Position numbers and translations under genes: made by a program
DNA from: Neocallimastix lanati (nom. inval.)
Lineage: Eukaryota > Neocallimastigomycota > Neocallimastigomycetes > Neocallimastigales > Neocallimastigaceae
NCBI GenBank assembly: GCA_016946835.1
Contig: JACVTC010000028.1
Span: 1,119,001 to 1,183,000, forward strand
Direction: 5' to 3'
DNA: 64,000 bases
Shown: piece by piece, positions 36,710-48,400 of the stretch
How positions within the stretch are numbered: the stretch's first letter is position 1
How the letters are laid out: each line of letters begins with the position of its first letter
Notes under the pieces: model-generated
Database searches by the model: none
Told to the model about the DNA's origin: nothing
Seen by the model: the letters and a program-made list of their open reading frames with translations, nothing else

Positions 36710-36714
36710 AGTGT

Positions 36715-37764
36715 TTTATGTTAAAACAGATTATAATAATACAAAAACACTATATTATAAAATAAATTCTTTTTATTAAAAATAATTGGTTTATGAAAAA
36801 ATCTTTTATTAAATAGTTCTTATTATGTTATGAACTATCAAATTATAAAAAATAACAATTACATTCTTTCAATTAAAGAAAATTTACAATATTTATATTT
36901 TTTCTTAATTATGTTCTAATATATTAAATTAAATTAATTTACATATATTCAATTTAAATATTAATAATAATTAATTTTATAAAATAATAAAATATTTAAA
37001 CTAAAACTAATTATAGTATAATTTTTTAATTAACTATTTTTTATTATAACTATTTTTTATTATAACAATTTAAATATTTAAATATTTTAACTAATTTAAA
37101 ATTAAACTAAAAACTATTAAAAATATCAAACTATACTATTTAAATAAATAAAAAATTTAACAATAACAGATATGGCGAATTTTTTGTGACTAAATTATTT
37201 AATTTCATATTTGATAAATATAAATTTAAATAATTTAAGTTAATAATAATGATGATGATGATCGATGCAAGTAAGTACTTTTTTTTTTTAATGCGAAAGA
37301 AAAGAAGTACTCCTAATTAAATCAAAGGATGAGATGATGATTGATTTTGATTGATGAATGTTCATCATTTTCATCATCATTGTTATGATCATAACCTGAA
37401 TGTTCATCATTTTCATCATCATCATTGTTATAATCATAACAATGATGATGAAAATGATGAACATTCATCAATCAAAATCAATCATCATCTCATCCTTTGA
37501 TTTAATTAGGAGTACTTCTTTAATTTATAATTTTAAATTTCAATTATTAATTTAAGGAGAAGTAATTATTTAAAATATTTAATTCATGTAAGTAAATTTG
37601 ATGTATGATTTTTCGTTTACATAAATTTATTGAAATGTGTTTTAATTCATAAATTAATGTAAATTACATAATTTTATTCAAGATATCATGGCAAAATTTT
37701 CATACATAAATTAATGTAATAATGTATTACATAAATTTATTAAAGATATAAAGATATCTTTACA
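36715..37764 (-). repeat. Solo chromovirus LTR Z, TSD CTGCC
   Basis: The minus-strand LTR starts TGTAAAGATATC at 37764 and ends CTTTATA at 36715; CTGCC is duplicated at 36710-36714 and 37765-37769. It splits the Copia B reverse transcriptase inside the segment reading HQMDIKAA / AYLYN. It matches LTR Y (53188-53958) along its length except for an insertion of about 275 bp (37245-37521). TATAAATA (36897-36890) is followed by GTAATTGTTAT (36862-36852), the motif pair found in the other LTRs. Confidence 0.9.
37245..37521. mobile_element. Foldback (MITE-like) insertion in LTR Z
   Basis: LTR Y lacks this segment. Most of it is a near-perfect inverted repeat: arms 37301-37395 and 37427-37521, beginning AAAGAAGTACTCCTAATTAA, with a loop of about 30 bases that is itself a degenerate copy of the arm (gaatgttcatcattttcatc). 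The arms contain runs of ATC/GAT trinucleotides. The 56 bases at the left (GATGATGATGATCGATGC and an agtact motif) belong to the insertion too. No coding capacity. Confidence 0.75.
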
Positions 37765-37769
37765 CTGCC

Positions 37770-39270
<1,501 letters not shown>

Positions 39271-39344
39271 GATTAAGAGTCTCAGTACTCTATAATAAAT
39301 TACAAAGCTTTAAATTTAAAAATCGATTTTAACAAAGTATTAAG

Positions 39345-42300
39345 ATGGCCTATCAATTTAACTTAGCTAAGGACCAACGTCTTCGTGGTGTATCCAATTT
39401 TGCCACATGGAATTTCCTTATCATGACTGCAGCTAGGAGATATGGAATGGAAGAATTCATTGAAGAAGATGTTATCTCTCACCTGAAGGATAATAACTAT
39501 AGACTTAATCCTAATGAAGAATCTAAGACGGTAAAAGCTATCCTGAAGATTATTGAGGAATTACAATTAAATCGTGGAGAAAATGTAAACTACAATGAAG
39601 TGTTTACTCAAAACCGAAATAGAATCATTGCTAAAGCAGAAGAGAAAGACTCTCAGTTAATGCTTATGGTGATTCAAAACGTTGAAGAAAAAATATTAAG
39701 GGAAGTTAGTAGAATGAAGAAAACATTCACAATTATGGAAAAACTAACTTCAAAATACGGTGATAAGAATAATGACACTGAATACTGGCTCAAGAAATTG
39801 CGAAAACTTAAGGCAAATGACCGCAGCCAAATAATGAAGATGGCTGATAGCGTAAATGAAATATTCGGTGAAATGGAAGATGCCGGAGTAAATTTGACTG
39901 AAAGGGAAAAATTAAAGTACATGTTCAATATTTTACCAAATGACTTTAAAAACATTATAGATGTAACTTTAGAAACTACCGCCAGACAATTATATGAAAG
40001 TATAAAAGATAGAATTTCAGCTAGATCATATCTAGAAAATTGGGAAAATACAATGGATGAACATGATGATCATGATGATCCAATGGATATAGATCTAATT
40101 GAAAAACGTTATAAAAATAAAAACTATCATAAAGGAAAAGGTTTTGTTAAGAAAATAAACAGAAACAATAACAAAACTAACAAAAATTTATATTGTCATA
40201 TTTGTGAGATAAGAGGACATCTCACAAAAGATTGTAAATACAATATGAAAGCAAGAGAAAACAAAAAAGAAGGGAGGCAACAATCACTCTACCAGAAAAA
40301 CCATAAAAATGAAGAAAAAGAATTAAAATCATTTGGTTTAGTGGAAAAAATAACTTCTAAATATGAAGAAAGTGACAGCGAAAGAGATGATAATTTTGAA
40401 GACATCAGACCATTATGTGAACCACATATTAATGATGCTTTGCTAATTGAATCAATAAATGAACCATATAATATAGATAATGATGAAAAATCTGTAAACA
40501 TAATTGAAAGAAATATAGAAAGTAACGAAACAGTTGAATGGTATTATGATAGTGGAGCTTACGAACATGTAACTAATGATAAAAACCTTTTGAAAGATTA
40601 TAAAGAAGATTTTGTACAACTAAGATGTGCAAACAATACTACTTTAGACTTTGAAGGATATGGTAGTTGTGAATTTACCATAAACAACTACCATATAAAA
40701 TTAAACAAAGTGTTATATTCAAAAAAGGCACATAAAAACTTGATAAGTGCCATCGAATTCGCAAAAATAGGTATAACATCCGTTATTGAGCCAATAAGTC
40801 AAGAAAAAGTAAAATTGACTATATCTGACTGTGATAAAAATGTTATCGGAACGTTTCTATCAACTGATTTTAATCAATTTAAAATAAACACAAAAAGTAT
40901 AATAAATAATCAAAATATTTTATCATTAGATGATTTAGGGCAAAACAGTCTAGAAATATGGCACAGAAGAATGGGCCATCAATATATAAGAAATATTTCT
41001 AAACATTTAGAACTACACGAGATCAAGATCCCAAAATGTAAAGAATGTAAAGTAGTAAAAATGAAGCATTCCCCACATAATGGGAACAATCCTAAATCAA
41101 ACAAGATACTTGAAGTTATACACTCTGACATTTCGGGGCCATATAACAGTTCTATTAATGACAAAAAATATTTTATAACTTTCTTGGACGAATATTCGTG
41201 GAAAGTTTGGCTCTTCACTTTAAAATCTAAAGCTGAAGCGCCAGACATTATAATCGATTTTCTAAAATACCTTAACAATCAATTTGATAATTATAAAGTT
41301 AAAATATTTAAAACAGATGGTGGTAAAGAATATAAAAATAAGAAAATAAGAAGATACTGTAAAGATAATGGAATTGAAAAATCATTCTCTCCACCATATT
41401 GTCCAGAAAATAATGGAAAAGCCGAAAGGATAAATCAAACAATAAAAAACACAGCTAAAACTTTATTATTTTGGGCAAAATTATCTGAAAATTTCTGGGA
41501 ATATGCAGTAAGACATGCGGCTTATTTGTATAATATGATTCCTCATGAAGGAAATAATAATTTAATACCTGATGAAGTCATATCAGGAAAAAGTATTTCT
41601 TTAAAACACTTAAGAACTTTTGGATGTAAATGTTATTATATTGATAATATGGAAAACAAATCCAATTTCACTCCAAAAGCAAAGGAAGGAATATTTCTTG
41701 GTTTCAGCAAGAAAAATTACTCATATAGGATTATGGACATAAAAAACAAAAGAATACACCATGTCAGAGAAGTAGAATGTTTAGAGGAATGTCCAGCAAA
41801 CTATATATATGAGAAAGAAGGATTTGTGGACCCATATTTCTCTTTTACAAAAATTGATAATAATATAGTAAATAATAATAATAATGAAAATAATCATATT
41901 ATAAATGAAAATATAATTAATAATATAGAAAACATAAATAATGTTCTAAACAATGAAAATAATAATTTAAATGAAAACAATAATAATATTGATTTAAATA
42001 ACATTATTGTAAACGATAATTTAAACAATATGAACATGGATAACGAGGATAATAAAATAGAAGCAGAAAATAATTTACATGATAATAACACGAAAATAAT
42101 TATTAATATTTTAGATAATATGAATAATAATAAAAATATAGATAAAGGTAAAGAAAATATGGTTTATAATATTAACAACGACGATATAATTAATTTAAAC
42201 AATAAAAATAACAAAATTAAAACCATAACCTTAGAAAAGGACACAAAAACAAATAAACTATTGGATTTTAATAAAACAAATAACACACATAACAATAAAC

Positions 42301-44303
42301 ACAATATTACTTTAGAACAAAATAATTTATACGCAAAAAATAATATTAATTCAAATGTAATTTCTGAAGTAAATAATGAAATTTCAACTAATGTAAAACA
42401 TAGTAACAATAATATAGTTCGTTTAAATAAAAATTATAATAAACAAAATACTAACACAGTACTAGAAAACCAAAATATACTTCAAAAGGTCAATAACAAT
42501 TCTTTAAATAATAATAATAATGATTTTATATTTACCAATATCCATGTAAACAATAAAAATAATTTGAATCATTCATTAAAAAACGTGGTAAATAATTCTT
42601 ACATTGAAAAAGGTGAATGCAGTTATTCTTATAAAAATAAACATAATTGGGCAGAAAAAGGAAAAGATGCTGAAAATCCTTCAATTACCCATAAGGAATA
42701 TAGTAAAAAATCCTGTAAAAATGATATCGTTTTACCGACTCTGATTAATACTGTTAACTCAAATATAAATGATTCCAAGCCAACCGAAAATTCCCCTGCC
42801 AGTACTCCTGTAAAAACGCTTAAAGAAAATATTGATATTTCTAAATTTAAAAATGAAAAAAATTTTAATAATAAAAATTATTCAAAAAATGAAGAAAATT
42901 TTAATTTACAACCATTGGATAATGGTAAAATAATTAAATCTTATAATTTAAATTCAGACCCAATAATGACGAAGAATAATAATATTATGAATAATAATTC
43001 CACTAAATTAAAATCTTTTAATACATCACGTGAATCTACAACATTTATTAATAAAGATAATAAGTTACATAAAATTAATGATAACAGTAATAAATCTATG
43101 AAACTTAAAAATTTTTCAAAAATTAATCAAAAATTTATTAATAAAATTTTTTTTCAAAATGTCAATAATAAAAATATAATTAATGATAATAATAAAATCA
43201 ATACATCTGTAACAAATGATACTTTTGATAAAACATTTAAACTTTCCCTTAATAAATCTTTAAATAATGAAGATTCTGTCACTAAAAATATTAAAGATGA
43301 CAATTTTAATAATAATATTATTGCTACTAATGAAAATTTACTAGATAATGTTGTTGATGATAATCTATCAATTAACAATTATAATTGTTCAAATTTAGAT
43401 GAAAATGATGTTATTCCTATTGGCGATAAAACTCCCCAGGATTCTTATTCTATTAACCATGATTTAGGTTCTGATACTAATTACATTAATAATAATATTA
43501 TTTCCATTATTTCTGACCAAGATGTAAATATGACTGATAATATGACAGGGATTAACAATCAGTCCGTACTCAAACGTCCTTTAAGTCCTGAAACTTTCTT
43601 TAATATTACTAATGATATCTCTCGGCCTAAATATGATGTTTCCAATAATGAAAAAATGGTTTTTACAATTTACTCTGATACACCTAATAGTTTTAATGAA
43701 GCTATTAATTGTCCTAATAAAAATTACTGGTATAAAGCTATACAAGATGAACTTAATAATTTATACAATAATAATGTTATGTCCATCGTTAATTACATTC
43801 CTAAAAACAAAAATCTTATTTCGACAAAATGGGTTTTTGCTACCAAAAAAGACTCTAATAATAATATTGTTAGATTTAAAGCTCGCCTAGTTGCTAGAGG
43901 TTTTAAACAACGTAGAGGTATTGATTATGAACTTACTTATTCTCCTACCTTAAACATTGATGGATTAAAGCTTATTATCGCTTTAGCAGCTAAGTTTAAT
44001 TGGAATATCTACCAATTAGATATTAAAGCTGCGTATCTCAACGCTCCATTAGATACTGATATTTACACTACTATTCCACTAGGTGATACTAACTTTGGGC
44101 GGGGATTCTGGAAACTCAATAAAGCACTATACGGATTAAAACAATCCGGTAGGCAATGGAACCAAACGATTACAAAATTTTTAAATAAAAATGGATTTAA
44201 ACAAATAAAATCTGAAAAGTGTATATTTAAATATTCAAAGAATAATAAAACCAAATGCATCATTGTAAAGATATTATTAATATCTTTAAATAATTTTAAT
44301 TAA
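39345..44303 (+). pseudogene. Copia A gag-pol, interrupted in the RT
   Basis: A single frame from ATG 39345. Gag to about residue 230; CCHC zinc knuckle CHICEIRGHLTKDC at about 284; aspartic protease YDSGAYEHVT at about 401; GAG-pre-integrase IWHRRMGH and CKECKVVKMKH at about 535-565; integrase DDE with Asp in HSDISGP (593), Asp in KTDGGKEY (656) and Glu in NNGKAERINQ (691). Then comes a linker of nearly 500 residues dominated by Asn (about 860-1350), and RT from about 1385 with STKWVFATKKDS, VARGFKQRRG and QLDIKAAYLNAP. Element sequence stops at 44263 just before the YVDD box; the last 13 codons and the stop come from the Gypsy 1 LTR. Until then it is fully open, so the break is due to the insertion only. 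Confidence 0.93.
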
Positions 44304-45036
44304 ATTTAATCATAAATTTAAGTAAAATTAAAATAAATTTATTTGAAATCACGTGTATAAAATTATTGAAAATATTTTTAACATAATTTCGATTTTTTCC
44401 CAATCATACTAATAAATTAAAAATTTCTCTTGTGAAACTAGTATTTGAAAATCATTTCTTTTTATGTAATTTAATTTAAATAATAAGAGTTAAGGTTTTT
44501 CACAAGATAAATTAACAACATGAAACTATGCAATTAGTCATGTTGAAACTTACGGTATTTTATGCTAAATTTATATTAAATAATTATGACAACTTTTATA
44601 TTATTTTTAAATAGAAAATATATAATAAATTTACTAATAATATTTAAATAATAAATAAATAATAAATGAACTCAATTAGAATTGATTATATTTATTTTAG
44701 TTATTAATTATAATTCTCTTTATTTAGTAATAGTTAATTATTTATTATTAGTTTAGGTTAGTATTGTTTTTAAATAAATAGCTAGATAATATAATTCAAT
44801 AGGAATTATATATTATAAATGTAATAAGATAAAAATATAAATAGTTATCAAATTTCATGTATTTTAATCGATGTAATTGTTATTAACGATTTATTGTTAA
44901 TAACACTAATAAGTAATAAAGATTATTTTAAAATCTAAATATAATAAAACTTATTTGTTTATAAAACATTTTTGTGTTATTTAGTGTTATTATAATTTTT
45001 GACTTATAATCTATTTTTTTAAATCAAAACTTTATA
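44264..45036 (+). repeat. 5' LTR of Gypsy 1
   Basis: It begins TGTAAAGATATT and ends ACTTTATA, so the canonical terminal CA reads TA in both LTR copies. The end is fixed by the 3' LTR/target junction and by the primer-binding motif starting at the next base. Confidence 0.93.
44836..44883 (+). promoter_or_regulatory. Gypsy 1 LTR TATA box and predicted transcript start
   Basis: TATAAATA at 44836-44843 is followed by GTAATTGTTAT at 44873-44883. If transcription starts at 44873 (30-37 bp downstream of the TATA box), the RNA begins with the 11 bases complementary to the sequence just after the LTR. The same pair with the same spacing occurs in LTRs W, Y and Z, and in variant form in X and Gypsy 2. 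Confidence 0.7.
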
Positions 45037-45047
45037 ATAACAATTAC
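45037..45047 (+). other. Self-complementary primer-binding site of Gypsy 1
   Basis: ATAACAATTAC begins at the first base after the 5' LTR and is the exact reverse complement of 44873-44883. This matches Tf1 of fission yeast, where the first 11 bases of the RNA fold back on the primer-binding site and are cleaved to prime minus-strand synthesis. No tRNA-complementary stretch was recognised here. Confidence 0.75.
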
Positions 45048-45144
45048 CTTTTTCTCCCAATAAAATACGTTATAAGTCAAGATTATAACACGTGATACGT
45101 TAACAGTGGCTTGTGTGTGGCTTGATTCAAAAATATTTTTTTTT

Positions 45145-45224
45145 TACCAGTTTTAGATTATTGCTACCAGTTTTAGATTATTGCTACCAGTTTCAGAATA
45201 TTGCCACCAGCTCTATAATATTGC
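45145..45224 (+). repeat. 20-bp tandem repeat in Gypsy 1 leader
   Basis: Four units of taccagttttagattattgc with increasing divergence (starts 45145, 45165, 45185, 45205), between the primer-binding site and gag. Gypsy 2 has a different tandem array in its leader. Confidence 0.85.
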
Positions 45225-45492
45225 TACCGAAATTACAATTACACGTCTTAGAACAAGATTCGAGAAACCATAAACCTTTAATATTTTAATTTATAACGTT
45301 TCGTTTACTCGACAGCACCGCTTCAAAGGATAGAGCTAGATCGACTAGATGAAAAAACGTTATAGTTTGAAATATTTATTTGTTTGATATTTTTGTTAAA
45401 GAAATTGCAAAAATTTAAGTCAATTTAAAATAATCAAATTGGAGGGATTTAACAACCTAATAAGAAGATTCGAAGACCTTAACCTGCAAGAA

Positions 45493-48400
45493 ATGAATCA
45501 AGAGAATCATCAAGTTCTGCCCCGTAACAATCAAAAGATTGTTAACGAACCACCGCTATTTTCTGGAATCAAGAAGGACTTTGATGGCTTCCTTACAAGA
45601 GCTGAAATAGCTATGGAAGCCAATCCACAAGGTTTCAATAATGACCATACAAAGGTCAGATTTATAATTTCTTATCTTGTCGGTGATCCCTTGATATGGG
45701 CCTCAAACTTGCGAAGAAATAATGATCCCCTGCTCAATGTTTATGAAGATTTTATTCAAGAATTAAGAAATCAATTTGGAGAGCAGGACATGAGCACAGT
45801 TGTCGCAAACGGTAAATTATGCAGCATCCGACAACATAAATTTGGTCATGTTAGTGAGTATATAAATGAATTTAATAAAATCAGCAGACATTCAGATTTT
45901 AACGATTCTGCTAAGATTTATATGTTTGTAAAAGGACTTCACTACAAGATGAGGGAGCACCTTGCAGTGGTAAATCCAAATCCCAACAACTTAAGAAGAC
46001 TTTTCACTGATGTCCTTAGTATCGAAAGCTTAACTAAGAGACATGAAATAAATGAATTTTTCTATCATAATTATTACCATCGTAAGGAAATAAATAATAA
46101 TAATCATGCGTCTACTAGTGACCCAATGGAAATAGATTTATACAGAATCAAGAGAGGTCAAAGGAATACCAACTATTTCCCATCCAACAAGAAATTGTAC
46201 CAGGAGAATGTTAACTCTAATGAAGAAGAAAGAAGAAAAGGTCTTTGCTACTATTGTAAGCAACCAGGGCATCTAAAATTTAATTGCCCGAACAAGAAGA
46301 GGCCCGCTACAGTTAAAATGATCAACAAGAAAGAAAGAAATGATAATATTGCATCTACTAGCTTAAGAAGAATCAGAAGAATCAACAGCCAAGAAGATAT
46401 TTTGAAAGTCAGAAAAATTGTTGAAGAGCAAAACTCACTCTTGACCAAGAAAAGTAACATTATTGATTTTTATATCAAAACAAACGATACAGAAGAAGTA
46501 AAGGCAAGAGTTTTGATTGATTCTGGATCAGATCTTAACTTTATTCACCCAGAATTTGCGAAGGCTTTTGGAATCAAAACCCAACAAATTGAAGAACCAT
46601 TCCGTGTTACTGGTCTTGGTTACGGAATATCAACAGTTAAAAAGGAAACGGAGAAGTGCATTTTACGTTTAAAAAATCACTTAGAAACCATTCAATTGTA
46701 TGTACTCAGAATTCCTGATGTTGATATTATTTTAGGTCTACCTTGGATTGAGAAGCATTCGCCTTATAATTACCACGACGCAAAGAAGATCTCCTTTGGC
46801 TCAGGATTTTGCGCTAGACACTGTAATAACGGTAAAAGAAAAAGGAAAAACAAGAACAAGAAAAGGAACAAAGGAAAAGAACCTGCTACCAACCTAGAAG
46901 AAAACAAAGTTATTATTGAAGAATCAAGAAAAAGAAAACCTCTCTTTGACTCTGATTCCGACTCTGACTCAGAAGAAGAAATTTCTATTCGTGGCCGCCG
47001 AACTCGTATTAGAACTTGCTCTGAATTTAATAATTATGATAGTGATAGTGATATTAATGATACTTTTATGTTAGATAATTTTAGTGATAGCATTAGTGAT
47101 AGTGATAACTTTAGCGATAGTGATGATATTATTGTTATGAATTGTGATAGTAAAATTAGTACTAATAGTTTAAGGATTTTAAAGAAAATTTGTGAATCTA
47201 GTAAATGTAAGAAATTAAATGTAATTGAAAAATGTAATGATGAAGATAATAATTTAAATAAAGATGGTGAAAAGGTCGAAGTACCTGAAATCTATTTGAT
47301 GTTTAAAGAAGTGTTTAATGAAAATAATTGTAATGTGTTACCTCCGCATCGTAATTATGATTGTGAAATTAAATTAAAAGATAATTGTAGTCTATTTTAT
47401 GGTCCGTTGTACCCTTTAACTGAAACGGAGAGAGAAGAATTAAAGAAATATTTAGAAGAGAATTTAAAAAAGGGTTTTATTAGGAAATCTTCTTCTCCTG
47501 CTGGTGCACCTATTTTATTTGTTAGAAAAAAGGATGGTACCTATAGACTAGTTATTGATTATAGAAAATTGAACGAAATGACCATCCGTAACTCTTATCC
47601 ACTTCCTTTAATTAGTGAATTGTTGGATAGAGTTAAAGGTGCTAAATATTTTACTAAGTTAGATTTAAAATCTGCTTATAACTTAGTAAGAATTAAAGAA
47701 GGTGACGAGTACAAAACTGCCTTTCGTACAAGATACGGGCACTTTGAATATCTCGTTATGCCTTTTGGGCTTAAGAATGCCCCTGCTACATTCCAACATT
47801 TTATAAATGATGTTCTCAGTGATTACCTAGATGATTTTGTAATCTCTTATATTGATGACATTTTAATTTATTCTAATACTTTAGAAGAACATCATGTACA
47901 TGTTAAGAAAGTTTTAAGAAAATTGTTAGAGAATCATTTAGTTGTTAAATTAGAAAAGTGTGAATTTGATGTAACTGAAACTACTTTTCTTGGTTATGTT
48001 TTATCAAGAGATGGAATTAAAATGGATAAAGAAAAAGTTAAAGCAATTTTAGATTGGCCTGTTCCAACAAACGTTAAAGAAATTCAATCGTTTATTGGAC
48101 TTTGTAATTATTACAGAATTTTTATTAAAGACTTTGCGAAAATTGCAAATCCTCTCCACAAATTAACTAGAAAAAATGTTCCTTTTAATTGGAGTTCTGA
48201 ACAACAAAAAGCGTTTGATACTTTAAAAGAATTATTTACTACTGCTCCTATTTTGAAACATCCTGATAGCAACAAACAATTCATTGTTGAAACTGATGCT
48301 AGTAATTTTGCTGTTGGTGCAATTCTTTCTCAGGAATTTGATGGGCATTTGCATCCAATTGCTTTTATTTCTACTAGCTTAACTAAATCCCAAAGAAATT

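Noticed and set aside
45439-45492. TTG at 45439 as the gag start of Gypsy 1
   Set aside because: Eukaryotic initiation at TTG is unlikely; the first ATG at 45493 matches the ATG position of Gypsy 2 gag (MEQQ).
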